Source: Vreelandella populi (lineage in GTDB: Bacteria > Pseudomonadota > Gammaproteobacteria > Pseudomonadales > Halomonadaceae). Taken from it: 57,984 bases of DNA. The stretch spans positions 1-57,984 of the forward strand of contig NZ_RZHE01000009.1 of the NCBI RefSeq assembly GCF_003989825.1. The letters run 5' to 3'. Of the stretch, positions 16,883-27,016 are shown piece by piece; the first letter of the stretch is position 1; each line of letters starts with the position of its first letter. The notes beneath the pieces are model-generated. The model ran no database searches. It saw only the letters and a program-made list of their open reading frames with translations, and was not told where the DNA came from. Position numbers and translations under genes: made by a program.

Positions 16883-17860
16883 CTAAAAGTTAACGCTTTC
16901 GCGAATCGCTTCAAAAATTTTCAGGTGATCGGGAAAATACTCTTTTTCCAATACGAGAGGAAAAGGCGTATCCAGCCCGGTTACCCGCCTGATCGGCGAT
17001 TCCAGGTAGAGAAAACAACGCTCTTGAATGGTCGCGGCTATTTCACCGGCAAAGCCACCGGTCAGTGGTGCCTCATGGCTAACCACCAGACGACCTGTCT
17101 TGAGGACAGACTCAACAACGGTATCGGCATCCCAGGGTAGCAAGGAGCGCAGGTCAATCACTTCGCAGGCAATACCCTGCTCTTCAGCAAGTTCCACTGC
17201 CTTACCGATTACTTCCATTTGAGCCCCCCAGCCCACGACGGTGATATCACTGCCCTCCTTGATAACTTCAGCCTCGCCCAAGCGCAGCTGATAATCCTCT
17301 TCGGGCACTTCCCCTACAGCGGCGCGATAAAGCCGCTTGGGTTCCAAAAAGAGGACCGGATCCGGGTCTCGAATAGCCGCTAGAAGCAACCCTTTTGCCT
17401 GATAAGGATTACGCGGCACCACCACTTTCAAGCCAGGCGTATGCGTGAAGTAGGCTTCAGGCGATTGGGAATGGTACAGGCCGCCGGCGATCCCCCCGCC
17501 GTAGGGCGTGCGGATGGTCAGCCCACCTACATTGAACAGGTCACCCGAGCGATAACGGTACTTGGCGGTTTCATTCACGATCTGATCAAAGGCAGGAAAG
17601 ATATAGTCGGCAAATTGAATTTCCGCTACGGGTACCGAACCTTGGGCAGCAAGGCCATTGGCGAAACCGATAATGCCCTGCTCTACCAGCGGCGTATTGA
17701 AGCAGCGTGTTTTGCCATATTTTTCTTGAAGATGGCTTGTAGCGCGGAAGACTCCACCAAAAATACCCACGTCTTCGCCAAAGCAGATGACTTTTTCGTC
17801 TTCGGCCATGGCAATATCCAGCGCATTATTGATCGCCTGCAACATATTCATGGTGGGCAT
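16883..17860 (-). CDS. bkdA2: Branched-chain 2-oxoacid dehydrogenase E1 beta subunit
   Basis: 325 residues, transketolase-like pyrimidine-binding half of E1: [38 protein letters not shown], then [24 protein letters not shown] and the C-terminal domain ([30 protein letters not shown]). With E1alpha it decarboxylates branched-chain 2-oxoacids using thiamine diphosphate. The chosen ATG (17860) follows GGGAG by 9 bases; an ATG at 17869 abuts that site and is less likely. The start lies one base after the E1alpha stop codon, so translation is coupled. Confidence 0.95.
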   Translation of the reverse strand: MPTMNMLQAINNALDIAMAEDEKVICFGEDVGIFGGVFRATSHLQEKYGKTRCFNTPLVEQGIIGFANGLAAQGSVPVAEIQFADYIFPAFDQIVNETAKYRYRSGDLFNVGGLTIRTPYGGGIAGGLYHSQSPEAYFTHTPGLKVVVPRNPYQAKGLLLAAIRDPDPVLFLEPKRLYRAAVGEVPEEDYQLRLGEAEVIKEGSDITVVGWGAQMEVIGKAVELAEEQGIACEVIDLRSLLPWDADTVVESVLKTGRLVVSHEAPLTGGFAGEIAATIQERCFLYLESPIRRVTGLDTPFPLVLEKEYFPDHLKIFEAIRESVNF

Positions 17861-17861
17861 G

Positions 17862-19067
17862 TTACGCATCTCCCTGCGAGTCAATATGGGTCTCAACGTC
17901 CAGATCCAGAGATCGCGCGCCCCGCGGGTAGGCATCCGGATAGCGGCGGATATGCTTTTTCAACTGATCAAACTGGCGCTGGAGCTCAGGGGTAACATCG
18001 GCGTAGACATCGCTCACCAGACTTTCCAGCGGTGGAGAGGTACGTTTTTCCGCACGCTTCATGGTATCCAGCACTTCCCGACGTAGTGTTTCCTGCTGCT
18101 GGGTTTCTTCCTCTTCGCTCCACCAGTTTTTCTTTAGCAACCATTTCTGCATACGCAGCACGGGGTCTTTAAGCCGCCAGGTCTCCTCCTCGCTTTTCAG
18201 CCGATACCCCGACGGGTCATCTGACGAGGAGTGAGCGGCCAGCCGGTAGGTCATGGCTTCAATAAGGACGGGCTGGTTTTGCTCAACCGCGATTTGGCGC
18301 GCCTGACGTGTGGCTTCATAGACTGCCAGCACATCATTGCCATCCACACGCAAGACATGCATGTGATAACCAAATGCGCGCGGCGCAATGCCGTCGGCGG
18401 CAAACTGCTCGACTGCCGGTGTGGAAATGGCATAGCCATTATTGCGGCAGAAAAAGATGACCGGCACCTTATGTACCGAGGCCATATTCAGCGCAGCATG
18501 GAAATCTCCCTCGGACGCCGCTCCTTCACCAAAGAAGGTCAGTGTACAAAGGCCATCACCTGCCAATTTCTGGCCGTAGGCGTAGCCTGTAGCCTGAGGA
18601 ATCTGAGTCGCTAAAGGAGAGGAAATCGTCATGTAGTGGAGCTTGCGCGAGCCATAATGGACCGGCATCTGCCGCCCCTTGCCATAATCCAGCTCATTGC
18701 CGAAAAGCTGGTTCATGAACTCGTCGATGGAGAAGCCGCGATACATCAGCGCGCCCTGCTCGCGGTACTGGGCCATGATCATATCGGCATCATTCAAGGC
18801 GGCGGTCGCTCCGATAACAGCCGCTTCCTCGCCCATGCACTGCATGTAAAAACTGAGTCGTCCCTGGCGCTGGGCCGCCATCATCCGTTCATCGAGAATG
18901 CGCGTGGCCAGCATTGACTGATAAAGCCTGCGCGCATGCTCACGCTCAAGCGGTGGCTCTGTAGCGCCGTTGTAAAGCTCCCCTTCTGCGTCAAGCAGGC
19001 TGAAGGTGGCAATAGAGAACTCATCGCCGGTCAGGAAGGCCGGCTGGTGTACGTGGTTCGTCATCAT
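17862..19067 (-). CDS. bkdA1: Branched-chain 2-oxoacid dehydrogenase E1 alpha subunit
   Basis: 401 residues, thiamine-diphosphate-binding half of E1, with [16 protein letters not shown]...CRNN as the diphosphate/Mg motif (~179-210). The loop [17 protein letters not shown] (~273-289) aligns with the loop of mitochondrial BCKDH E1alpha that is phosphorylated; Ser280 matches the main mammalian site. This loop is also conserved in bacteria without a known kinase. First gene of bkdA1-bkdA2-bkdB-kinase. AAGGA precedes the tandem ATGs at 19067/19064. The 246 bases upstream must hold the promoter; no adjacent Lrp-type bkdR gene is present. Confidence 0.95.
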   Translation of the reverse strand: MMTNHVHQPAFLTGDEFSIATFSLLDAEGELYNGATEPPLEREHARRLYQSMLATRILDERMMAAQRQGRLSFYMQCMGEEAAVIGATAALNDADMIMAQYREQGALMYRGFSIDEFMNQLFGNELDYGKGRQMPVHYGSRKLHYMTISSPLATQIPQATGYAYGQKLAGDGLCTLTFFGEGAASEGDFHAALNMASVHKVPVIFFCRNNGYAISTPAVEQFAADGIAPRAFGYHMHVLRVDGNDVLAVYEATRQARQIAVEQNQPVLIEAMTYRLAAHSSSDDPSGYRLKSEEETWRLKDPVLRMQKWLLKKNWWSEEEETQQQETLRREVLDTMKRAEKRTSPPLESLVSDVYADVTPELQRQFDQLKKHIRRYPDAYPRGARSLDLDVETHIDSQGDA

Positions 19068-19313
19068 TATTATCCTTGTTTTACCCCTTTTGAGGGCAGT
19101 GTTGTTCGTGATGACCGTTTATGCCAGTGGATTTATCTGGTTTGAGTCAACGCAACTACTGCGACGATAACGCAGCACAAGGACTTTAGGGATACCACTT
19201 AAGACGAATAGATCAGCTATATAAAGACCTGATCAGAAAGACTTGCCAGCAAGATAGCTAGGACCAAGTTCTTAATGCCAGGCTCTAAGAATGAACGCTT
19301 TGAAGACGTACGC

Positions 19314-20087
19314 TCAAGATAAACGCTGAGAAGAAGACAGCCGTTGGCGTAACCTGCCTTGTAGCCCCTCAAACAGGCTATCAATAGTCAAAGCGAGCAA
19401 GGCAATAATCAGTGCGCCCTGCACCACATAGGCCATGTTACCGTTGATGATACCGGCAATAATCGGGTCGCCCAGGTTGCTGGCACCAACGGTGGCACCA
19501 AGCGCTGCGGTTGCAATATTGATTGTCACCGATGTACGTATACCGGCCAGTATGACCGGGGCGGCCAGGGGCAGCTCTACCTGATAGAGCGTTTGTAGCG
19601 GCGTCATCCCCATTGCGCGAGAAGCCATCTTGATGTCTTCATCCACAGCATGCAGCCCGGCCAGGGTGTTGCGTACAATAGGCAACAGGCCATAGAGCAT
19701 TAACGCCATGATAATCGGCAGCGTGCCGAACCCAAGGACCGGCACGGCAAGCGCCAGTACGGCTACCGGCGGAAAGGTCTGCCCCAGGGACGACAACTGC
19801 GCCACTAGGGGCAGAAAGTCGCGGCCTTTTTTGCGCGTGACGGCAATCCCTGCGCCTACGCCAAGGAGAATAGTGACCAAAGCGGCCACCCCTACCACCA
19901 GTAGATGGCGCCCAAGCAGCTCATAAAACTGGGCGCGCTGGTAGATAACCTGTCTGGCATCCGGCTCCAGCCAACGAAAAAGCCCTTCTGCATGAGCAAT
20001 ACCCATAACGCAGACAACGAGCAGCAAGCCCCAGAGTAATGAGCGTATCCATAGGCGCCTATCTGCGTGCTGATCGCTATGCTTCAC
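19314..20087 (-). CDS. yehW: Osmoprotectant ABC transporter permease (YehW-like)
   Basis: 257 residues, OpuB/YehW-type permease with one N-terminal helix, then the binding-protein-dependent transport domain: LGQTFPPVAVLALAVPVLGFG, LYGLLPIVRNTLAGLHAVDEDIKMASRAMGMTPLQTLYQVELPLAAPVILAGIRTS (EAA-type coupling loop). I place the start at GTG 20087, 8 bases after AAGGA and overlapping the ATPase end; the upstream extension lies inside the ATPase gene. Last gene of an operon in the E. coli order yehZ-yehY-yehX-yehW. Probable substrate glycine betaine or a related compatible solute. Confidence 0.9.
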   Translation of the reverse strand: MKHSDQHADRRLWIRSLLWGLLLVVCVMGIAHAEGLFRWLEPDARQVIYQRAQFYELLGRHLLVVGVAALVTILLGVGAGIAVTRKKGRDFLPLVAQLSSLGQTFPPVAVLALAVPVLGFGTLPIIMALMLYGLLPIVRNTLAGLHAVDEDIKMASRAMGMTPLQTLYQVELPLAAPVILAGIRTSVTINIATAALGATVGASNLGDPIIAGIINGNMAYVVQGALIIALLALTIDSLFEGLQGRLRQRLSSSQRLS

Positions 20088-21042
20088 GCATACTTCCTTT
20101 TTCCAGCTGAGCTTCCTTGACGATTTTACGCAGCGACAGCTCACCGATTGGCACATCGTGCTGATCGACAACGGCAAGGCGGTCGGTATGATCGCGCAGC
20201 ATCATGGAAAGTGCCTGGCGCAGAGAAAAGTCGGCCGAAATACGATACTGCGAAGGCAAGGTGGGGCCCAGGGATGACATATGGTCTTTTACACGCGTCA
20301 ATGCCGCCTGCTTCAGACCGCGCTCAAGCCCGCCCAGCAGAGATTCTACGAAGAGATCCTTGGGATGCTGCAAAAGCGCCAGCGGCGTGCCCTGCTGCAC
20401 AATCCGACCGTCACGCATCACTACCAGATGATCGGCAAGTTTTAGTGCTTCATCCATATCGTGGGTAACAAATACCACTGTTTTATGCAGGCGAGACTGA
20501 AGGCTTGCCAGCTCATCCTGAAGCTTGATGCGGGTAATCGGGTCAAGCGCCCCGAAGGGCTCGTCCATCAATAAAATATCCGGATCGGCAGCCAAGGCGC
20601 GAGCCACGCCCACGCGCTGAGCCTGCCCGCCGGAAAGCTGGTGAGGATACTTGTGGGCAAACTCCTCGATGGGCAGGCCAAGCAACGCCATCAGTTCATC
20701 CACCCGCGCTTGTATATCGTCAGCTGACCACTTGAGCAGCCGGGGAACCAGGCCGATATTGCGGGCTACTGTCCAATGCGGAAATAAGCCGGTGCTTTGT
20801 ATTACATAGCCTATACGACGGCGCAGCTTGACCGGGTCGTAAGCTTCAAGCGCCTGACCATCCAGGATGATATCTCCGCTGCTACGCTCAATCAGACGGT
20901 TGATCATACGCAATGTAGTTGACTTGCCGCAGCCCGAGGTACCTACCAGCGCGCAAAACTTGCCCTTGGCCACCTTGAGGTTGATATCATCCACGGCAGT
21001 TTCATCACCAAACCGCTTGGACACCTGTGAAAGCTCAATCAT
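20077..21042 (-). CDS. yehX: Osmoprotectant ABC transporter ATPase with C-terminal CBS region (YehX-like)
   Basis: 321 residues. Walker A GTSGCGKST, Q-loop YVIQSTGLFPHWTV, signature LSGGQAQRVGVARAL, Walker B ILLMDEPFGALDP, switch His in FVTHDMDEAL. The OpuA/OpuC-type ending after ~residue 245 holds a single CBS-like segment (ISADFSLRQALSMMLRDHTDRLAVVDQHDVPIGELSLRKIVKE), the module that senses ionic strength in OpuA. ATGA overlap with the upstream permease and an 11-base overlap with the next gene make the operon tightly coupled. Confidence 0.94.
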   Translation of the reverse strand: MIELSQVSKRFGDETAVDDINLKVAKGKFCALVGTSGCGKSTTLRMINRLIERSSGDIILDGQALEAYDPVKLRRRIGYVIQSTGLFPHWTVARNIGLVPRLLKWSADDIQARVDELMALLGLPIEEFAHKYPHQLSGGQAQRVGVARALAADPDILLMDEPFGALDPITRIKLQDELASLQSRLHKTVVFVTHDMDEALKLADHLVVMRDGRIVQQGTPLALLQHPKDLFVESLLGGLERGLKQAALTRVKDHMSSLGPTLPSQYRISADFSLRQALSMMLRDHTDRLAVVDQHDVPIGELSLRKIVKEAQLEKGSMREA

Positions 21043-22235
21043 TGAATGCCTCCGGGGCGCAGTGCCTCTGCCAGCGCTCCCAAAGCAGCATCCACTAATA
21101 GAGCTAGTATGAGAATAGGTAGTGCACCAAGTAGCACCATATCCATGGCAGCTTGCCCCAATCCTTGAAATATAAACGTGCCCAACCCACCGGCTCCAAT
21201 TAATGCCGCTACCGCCGTCAGGCCAATTGCCTGAACAGTCGTAATGCGTACACCTTCAAGCAACACCGGCAGCGCTAGAGGCAAGCGCACCTGCCAGAAC
21301 TGCTGGCCACGCCGCATCCCCATGGCAGTGGCTGCTTCAAGGGTGTCAGGGCTTACCTGTTCCAGCGCAATATAGGTATTACGTACTATGGGCAGCAGGC
21401 TGTAAGCCACCAGGGCGATCAGCGCAGGCGTATTGCCAATACCACTAACACCCAGTTGCGCCAGCACCGGCACGTTGGCGGCCAGCCAGGCAAGTGGCGC
21501 CAGCAGCAAACCAAATAGTGCCAGGCTGGGTATGGTCTGTAGAAAATTGAGCATTGCAAACGCACTTTTTTGCAGCCGTCTAAAGCGGCGCATCAGCATG
21601 GCAAGCAGCACCCCCAGTACAATGCTTATGCCTACAGCTACGCCTACCAGGACAATATGCTGGCCTACCGCGCGTATAAATTGCCGGTCACGTGCATTGA
21701 ACTCCTGAACCAATGCCAGATCGTCCAGCCAAAGCGAAGCACATAGCCACCATAAAAGCCCTACTCCCGTCAGGATAAGCACTGGCCAGAGTCGCGTCAG
21801 AGCAAGCCGCAAACGCAGCTCAATCAAGCACAGCAGCAAGATAAACAGTATTAACCAGTAGCTAGCCCCTATTCCCAGGCGCGCCTGGGGTAGCGTAGGG
21901 TCTATCAGAAAATGGCTGGCCACCATCAGGCCAAACGGCATAAGCGCCAACAGCAGAACCACCACACCCATGGCCGCTGCATAATTGGTGCGGCTTGGCT
22001 GACTCGCCAGGCCGCCGATGGCCAATATCAGAAGAGACGCCAAAAGTGCTCCTGGTAAACCGATTGCCCCCAGCACATCGACACCTGTGCCTTGAACAAT
22101 GCGGTTAGGCGCTACGCTGACAGCATCCATCCCCCAAATTACTGCCAGCATCACGATGCTCAGGCTGGCTAAAACAGCATTAGGGCACCCACCACGCCTT
22201 AATTTAGGCGTGGGTAGCGCATCCAGAAGCGACAT
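21039..22235 (-). CDS. yehY: Osmoprotectant ABC transporter permease with extended N-terminus (YehY-like)
   Basis: 398 residues. The C-terminal half (~190-395) is the transport domain with MLNFLQTIPSLALFGLLLAPL and the coupling loop YIALEQVSPDTLEAATAMGMRRGQQFWQVRLPLALPVLLEGVR. The N-terminal ~180 residues carry several additional membrane helices, as in E. coli YehY (~385 residues), which distinguishes it from YehW. It begins 3 bases after the binding-protein stop and overlaps the ATPase gene by ATGA. Two different permeases plus one ATPase imply a heterodimeric channel. Confidence 0.92.
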   Translation of the reverse strand: MSLLDALPTPKLRRGGCPNAVLASLSIVMLAVIWGMDAVSVAPNRIVQGTGVDVLGAIGLPGALLASLLILAIGGLASQPSRTNYAAAMGVVVLLLALMPFGLMVASHFLIDPTLPQARLGIGASYWLILFILLLCLIELRLRLALTRLWPVLILTGVGLLWWLCASLWLDDLALVQEFNARDRQFIRAVGQHIVLVGVAVGISIVLGVLLAMLMRRFRRLQKSAFAMLNFLQTIPSLALFGLLLAPLAWLAANVPVLAQLGVSGIGNTPALIALVAYSLLPIVRNTYIALEQVSPDTLEAATAMGMRRGQQFWQVRLPLALPVLLEGVRITTVQAIGLTAVAALIGAGGLGTFIFQGLGQAAMDMVLLGALPILILALLVDAALGALAEALRPGGIQ

Positions 22236-22238
22236 TAA

Positions 22239-23150
22239 TTAGTTATCCAAACTGTCTAGATAGTCGTTGGCCACTTGATCGGCCGATAAACCGTTAACCG
22301 CCACATTGGCATTGAGTTCTTGCAGCGTTAGCTCATCGAGAGTTGAAAAGACATCACGAAGCAAAGTCTCAATGTCGGGGTAGGCTTCAAGCACACTCTC
22401 GCGTACTACTGGCGCTGGCTGGTAAACCGGCTGTACGCCTTTGGTATCTTCAAGCACCACCAGGCCTAGAGCGCTCAGGCCACCGTCGGTGCCGTAAGTC
22501 ATTGCCCCATTCACACCACTGGTTTGCTGGGCCGCCGCACGCATTGTGGCAGCCGTATTACCGCCGGAAAGCACTAACAGCTGGCCATCGCTCAGTTCAA
22601 ACCCGTAGGCTTGCTGAAACGCTGGTAGCGCCTGGGCAGATTCAACAAACTCGGCACTCGCGGCAAACTTGAACTCTCCACCGTCGGCAATATAGGTCGC
22701 CAAATCATCCAGTGTTTTCAGGTCATGCTCGCTCGCAACGTCTTCGCGGATACTCATTGCCCAGGTATTGTTGGCACTGGCCGGTGTTAACCACACCAAG
22801 CCGTTTTGGGCATCAAGCTCGCGCACCGTTTGATAGGCTTGCTCGGGATTTTTCCACACATCGCTGTCGGCCATATCAAAGAAGAACGCACCGTTGCCGG
22901 TGTATTCGGGATATAGATCAATCTCCCCCGCACTTAGCGCGGTCCGTACGACATTGGTTGCCCCTAGCTGGAGGCGATCTTCGGTCGGGATACCATTGCG
23001 TTCAAGTGTCTGGATGATCAGCTCACCCAGCACAGCGCCTTCGGTATCAATCTTGGAAGATACCACCACCGGGTCATTGGCGTTTGCAGTCGATAACGTC
23101 ACAAGCGACAGACTGACGACAGAGAGTAGAGGTTTCAGTGTAAAGCGCAT
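22239..23150 (-). CDS. yehZ: Osmoprotectant ABC transporter periplasmic binding protein (YehZ/OsmF-like)
   Basis: 303 residues. Sec signal peptide (MRFTLKPLLSVVSLSLVTLSTANA, cleavage near residue 24) without lipobox, then an OpuAC-type solute-binding domain: VVVSSKIDTEGAVLGELIIQTLERNGI, GATNVVRTALSAGEIDLYPEYTGN, and TYGTDGGLSALGLVVLEDTKGVQPVYQPAPVVRE. The pattern LYPEYTG is typical of the betaine/choline/carnitine group. First gene of the operon; probable role is capture of betaine-like solutes in the periplasm. E. coli YehZ is a low-affinity betaine binder, so the physiological ligand here is uncertain. Confidence 0.93.
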   Translation of the reverse strand: MRFTLKPLLSVVSLSLVTLSTANANDPVVVSSKIDTEGAVLGELIIQTLERNGIPTEDRLQLGATNVVRTALSAGEIDLYPEYTGNGAFFFDMADSDVWKNPEQAYQTVRELDAQNGLVWLTPASANNTWAMSIREDVASEHDLKTLDDLATYIADGGEFKFAASAEFVESAQALPAFQQAYGFELSDGQLLVLSGGNTAATMRAAAQQTSGVNGAMTYGTDGGLSALGLVVLEDTKGVQPVYQPAPVVRESVLEAYPDIETLLRDVFSTLDELTLQELNANVAVNGLSADQVANDYLDSLDN

Positions 23151-23217
23151 CTGGGCAATCCTTTAGTAGACGTCTTTTCTGGAAGAAATACTGCAAGTAT
23201 AAGAGGCATTTAAGGGG

Positions 23218-23248
23218 CTGCCAGACGCCACCTGTTGGCGCCTGGCAG
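23218..23248 (-). terminator. Hairpin after cysS
   Basis: CTGCCAGACGCCA (23218-23230) and TGGCGCCTGGCAG (23236-23248) form a 13-pair stem with one mismatch and a 5-base loop just downstream of the cysS stop. No U-run follows on the minus strand, so it may be a transcript-end stabiliser or a weak terminator before the yehZYXW promoter. Confidence 0.55.
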
Positions 23249-23256
23249 TTATGCCC

Positions 23257-24657
23257 TTACTGAGTGGCTTCGATGACCCAGGTAGTTCCTTCCCTTGAGT
23301 CCTTGAGAATAATCCCCAGGGCGGCCAGCTCATCACGAATAGCGTCAGCCTGGGCAAAGTCCTTATTGGCTTTTGCCGCTTGGCGCTGGGCAATTTTTTC
23401 CTCAATCGCCGCTTCGCTTAGCGCGACACCTTGCTGTTGAGAGCCTTTCAGAAAGACCTGAGGCGACTGTTGAAGAAGGCCCAGCACGGCAGCAAACTGC
23501 CTAAGCGCCGCCGCCAAGGGCAAGGCGTTGTCTGGCGCCTCGCTCTTGGCTCGGTTCACTTCCCGCGCTAACTCAAAGAGTACCGCGAGTGCTTCCGGCG
23601 TGTTGAAGTCGTCATCCATGGCAACGGTGAAACGCTCACGGTAGGCGCTTGCTGCCTCCAGCGGCGCTGAGCTTTCGCACTCAACACCTTCCAGCGCCGT
23701 ATAGAGGCGTGTCAGGGATTTGCGCGCCTCAATCAGCGAATCCACCGAGTAATTGATCGCACTACGATAGTGGCTCGCCACTAACAGATAGCGCACTACT
23801 TCCGGGTCATGCTCGGCCAGCACATCTCGAATAGTGAAGAAGTTGCCCAGGGATTTAGACATCTTCTCCTGATTCACACGCACCGCCCCGGCATGCATCC
23901 AAGTGTTGACGTAAGTTTTACCCGTAGCCGCCTCAGACTGGGCAATTTCGTTTTCATGATGGGGAAAGGTCAGATCAGGCCCGCCGCCATGAATATCAAA
24001 GGTATCACCCAGGCAGCAGGTCGACATCGCCGAGCACTCGATGTGCCAGCCGGGCCGCCCGTTACCCCAAGGCGATGGCCAGTGTGCCTCACCTGGCTTG
24101 GCGGATTTCCAGAGCACGAAATCCAGCGGGTCCTCTTTATGGACATCCACCTCAACGCGTGCACCTGAGCGCATATCATCAAGCTGGCGGTTGTTGAGCT
24201 TGCCGTAGCCGGCGAACCTGCGCACCCGGTAGTACACGTCGCCGTTCTCGGCCGGATAGGCAAACTCTTTCTCGATCAGGGTTTCAATCATGGCAACGAT
24301 ATCGCCAATATGCCCCGTTGCCCGGGGCTCCTGGCTTGGCGGCAGCACGTTCAGGCGCGCCTCGTCCTCATGCATGGCATCAATCATGCGCTCGGTCAGC
24401 GCCGTGATGCTTTCACCGTTCTCGTCGGCGCGCTTCAATATCTTGTCGTCAATATCCGTAATGTTGCGCACATAGGTTACGTCATAGCCACGATGGCGCA
24501 GGTATCGGGTGATCACATCAAACGCCACCATGACGCGGGCGTGGCCAAGGTGACAATAGTCATACACCGTCATGCCGCAGACATACATGCTTACCTTACC
24601 CGCGACCAGCGGCGTAAATGGTTCCTTGCGACGTGTCAGCGTATTGTAAATTTGCAT
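23257..24657 (-). CDS. cysS: Cysteinyl-tRNA synthetase
   Basis: 466 residues, class I synthetase. Zinc/cysteine-binding [15 protein letters not shown] combines the first zinc Cys with the HIGH-type signature (HLGH); further ligands are in WHIECSAMS and FPHHENE; the KMSKS loop is [12 protein letters not shown]. The C-terminal anticodon-binding part ends [39 protein letters not shown], as usual. ATG at 24657 after AAGGA. It follows glnS by 11 bases, so the two synthetase genes form one transcription unit. Confidence 0.97.
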   Translation of the reverse strand: MQIYNTLTRRKEPFTPLVAGKVSMYVCGMTVYDYCHLGHARVMVAFDVITRYLRHRGYDVTYVRNITDIDDKILKRADENGESITALTERMIDAMHEDEARLNVLPPSQEPRATGHIGDIVAMIETLIEKEFAYPAENGDVYYRVRRFAGYGKLNNRQLDDMRSGARVEVDVHKEDPLDFVLWKSAKPGEAHWPSPWGNGRPGWHIECSAMSTCCLGDTFDIHGGGPDLTFPHHENEIAQSEAATGKTYVNTWMHAGAVRVNQEKMSKSLGNFFTIRDVLAEHDPEVVRYLLVASHYRSAINYSVDSLIEARKSLTRLYTALEGVECESSAPLEAASAYRERFTVAMDDDFNTPEALAVLFELAREVNRAKSEAPDNALPLAAALRQFAAVLGLLQQSPQVFLKGSQQQGVALSEAAIEEKIAQRQAAKANKDFAQADAIRDELAALGIILKDSREGTTWVIEATQ

Positions 24658-24668
24658 ATGACGATTCC

Positions 24669-26348
24669 TTAACCCTTCTGTTTGATTTTCGCCCAGCTGT
24701 CTTTCAATCCTACGGTACGGTTGAACACCAGTTGACCCGGCTTGGAAAGGTGACGGTCAGCGCAGAAGTACCCCATGCGCTCGAACTGGAAGCGGTCTTC
24801 CGGCGCGGCATCGGCAAGGCTCGGCTCACCGATTGCCTGGCAGATGACCAAGGACTCCGTGTTCAAGTGCTCAAGGAAGTCGACATCTTTGTCACGGTCT
24901 GGCTGCTCGACCATGAATAGGTTGTCATATAGACGCACTTCCATAGGCACGCCATGGGTCGCGCTGACCCAGTGCACCACGCCTTTTACCTTGCGCCCTT
25001 CCGGGTTCTTGCCGAGGGTGTCGAAATCTACCGAGCAGCGCAGCTCGACCACTTCGCCGGCATCATCCTTAATTACCTCATCGCAGCGGATGACATAGCT
25101 GTTGCGCAGGCGCACTTCTTTGCCCGGCGCCAGGCGGAAGAACTTCTTGGGGGCATCCTCCATGAAGTCATCCTGATCGATGTACAGTTCGCGGCCAAAC
25201 GGCACCTTGCGCATCGCCATGTCGTCACGCGCGGGGTGACCTGGCACTTCGTACACTTCCTCGTGATCTTCAGCCACATTGGTTAGTACCACCTTGAGCG
25301 GTTTCAGCACGCACATGGCGCGCGGTGCGTTGTCTTCAAGGTCCGAGCGGATCGCGTGGGTCAGCATGGCTATATCTACCAATCCGCCATCCGCCCGGGT
25401 CACGCCAATCATTTCGCAGAACTTGCGGATAGAGGCAGGCGTATAACCGCGGCGACGCATACCGGAAATGGTCGGCATACGCGGGTCATCCCAGCCGTCC
25501 ACAATCTGCTCATCAACCAGCAGCTTCAGCTTGCGCTTGGACGTCAGCGTGTAATCCAGATTCAGACGGGCAAACTCGATCTGACGGGGTTTGCTGGGTA
25601 CCGGCAAATTGTTCAAGAACCACTCGTAAAGGGGGCGGTGGTCTTCAAACTCCAGGGTGCAGATCGAGTGCGTGATGCCTTCGATGGCATCTGACTGGCC
25701 ATGAGTGAAGTCGTAGGAAGGATAAATCTTCCACTTGTCGCCCGTCTGGTGGTGGCTTGCGTGACGGATGCGGTAAAGAATGGGGTCACGCAGATTGATA
25801 TTGGGCGAGGCCATATCGATCTTGGCACGCAGCACTTTTTCGCTTTCGCCAAATTCGCCGTTGCGCATGCGCTCCAGCAAATCCAGGTTTTCATCGACGC
25901 TACGCTCGCGATAGGGGCTTGGCTTACCCGGCGCGGTCAGCGTGCCGCGATATTCGCGGATTTCGTCAGGCGAGAGGTCATCCACGTAGGCCTTGTCTTC
26001 GCGAATCAAATGCTGCGCCCAGGCGTAGAGCTGATCAAAGTAGTCGGATGCAAAGCGAACCGGGCCTGTCCAGTTAAAGCCTAGCCAGCTGACGTCTTCC
26101 TTGATCGCATCAATATACGCCTGCTCTTCTTTTGCAGGGTTGGTGTCGTCAAAGCGCAGATGACACTCACCACCCATTTGCTCCGCCAACCCGAAGTTCA
26201 GGCAGATCGACTTTGCATGACCGATGTGCAGAAAGCCATTGGGCTCAGGGGGAAAACGCGTCACGATTTTTGTGACCTGGCCGCCCTCAATTTCGTCGCG
26301 TACTTGGTTACGAATGAAATTCGGCGCTGGGGTGGTCTCGTTGGTCAT
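24669..26348 (-). CDS. glnS: Glutaminyl-tRNA synthetase
   Basis: 559 residues from the ATG at 26348 ([16 protein letters not shown]). Class I signature [16 protein letters not shown] (HIGH), acceptor-binding [23 protein letters not shown], and second signature [10 protein letters not shown], where most enzymes have a MSKRKL form. The C-terminal beta-barrels ([35 protein letters not shown]) recognise the anticodon. A longer in-frame ATG at 26393 adds 15 poorly conserved residues and is less likely. Divergent from ppiB; the ~155-base gap must carry both promoters. Confidence 0.96.
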   Translation of the reverse strand: MTNETTPAPNFIRNQVRDEIEGGQVTKIVTRFPPEPNGFLHIGHAKSICLNFGLAEQMGGECHLRFDDTNPAKEEQAYIDAIKEDVSWLGFNWTGPVRFASDYFDQLYAWAQHLIREDKAYVDDLSPDEIREYRGTLTAPGKPSPYRERSVDENLDLLERMRNGEFGESEKVLRAKIDMASPNINLRDPILYRIRHASHHQTGDKWKIYPSYDFTHGQSDAIEGITHSICTLEFEDHRPLYEWFLNNLPVPSKPRQIEFARLNLDYTLTSKRKLKLLVDEQIVDGWDDPRMPTISGMRRRGYTPASIRKFCEMIGVTRADGGLVDIAMLTHAIRSDLEDNAPRAMCVLKPLKVVLTNVAEDHEEVYEVPGHPARDDMAMRKVPFGRELYIDQDDFMEDAPKKFFRLAPGKEVRLRNSYVIRCDEVIKDDAGEVVELRCSVDFDTLGKNPEGRKVKGVVHWVSATHGVPMEVRLYDNLFMVEQPDRDKDVDFLEHLNTESLVICQAIGEPSLADAAPEDRFQFERMGYFCADRHLSKPGQLVFNRTVGLKDSWAKIKQKG

Positions 26349-26503
26349 GGTGGTGTTGAAAACCTCGTGGTGGATGGCGTGCCAGGCAACCAACGCCTAC
26401 GCTAAGAGGTTAGCGCTTCGCGGTGCAGGGCAAAACCGCTATTATAGCGTGACGCCGATGCACAGCGCCAAGGCGAACGCCTTTATTGAACAGGAATTTA
26501 TCT

Positions 26504-27004
26504 ATGATCGTATTACAGACAAACTTTGGTGACATCACTATTGCTCTCAATCATGAAAAAGCGCCCGTAACGGCGGCCAACTTTGAGCAGTATGTGCAGG
26601 AAGGATTCTACGATGGCACTCTGTTCCACCGGGTCATTGACGGGTTCATGGTTCAAGGCGGTGGTTTTGATCAGGATTTCAACCAGAAGCCGACCCGCGA
26701 CCCAATTGAAAATGAGGCCGATAACGGTTTGAAAAATACGGTGGGCACGCTTGCCATGGCGCGCACACAGGACCCTAACTCAGCCACTGCTCAGTTCTTC
26801 ATCAACGTGGGTGACAACAGCTTTCTGGACCACAGCGGTAAAAGCCTGCAGGGTTGGGGTTACGCGGTATTTGGTGAAGTGGTTGAAGGCATGGATGTCG
26901 TCAATACCATTAAAGCCGTAAACACCACTCGTCGCGGCATGCATGCCGACGTACCCGCTGAAGACGTAATTATCGAACGCGCTTATATCAAGGACGCGGA
27001 ATAA
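26504..27004 (+). CDS. ppiB: Peptidyl-prolyl cis-trans isomerase B (cyclophilin)
   Basis: 166 residues, cytoplasmic cyclophilin without signal peptide, starting [15 protein letters not shown]. Active-site motifs: [14 protein letters not shown] (catalytic Arg in FHRV), [21 protein letters not shown] and [15 protein letters not shown]. The ATG at 26504 follows CAGGAA by 7 bases; an upstream in-frame ATG (26486) lacks a site. It is followed by lpxH after 12 bases, an order common in gammaproteobacteria next to cysS/glnS. Confidence 0.96.
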   Translation: MIVLQTNFGDITIALNHEKAPVTAANFEQYVQEGFYDGTLFHRVIDGFMVQGGGFDQDFNQKPTRDPIENEADNGLKNTVGTLAMARTQDPNSATAQFFINVGDNSFLDHSGKSLQGWGYAVFGEVVEGMDVVNTIKAVNTTRRGMHADVPAEDVIIERAYIKDAE

Positions 27005-27016
27005 CCCGGGAGCCTT

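Noticed and set aside
19211..19234. GATCAG/CTGATC dyad between yehW and bkdA1
   Set aside because: Short arms with a 12-base spacer and no copy elsewhere in the window; could be chance.
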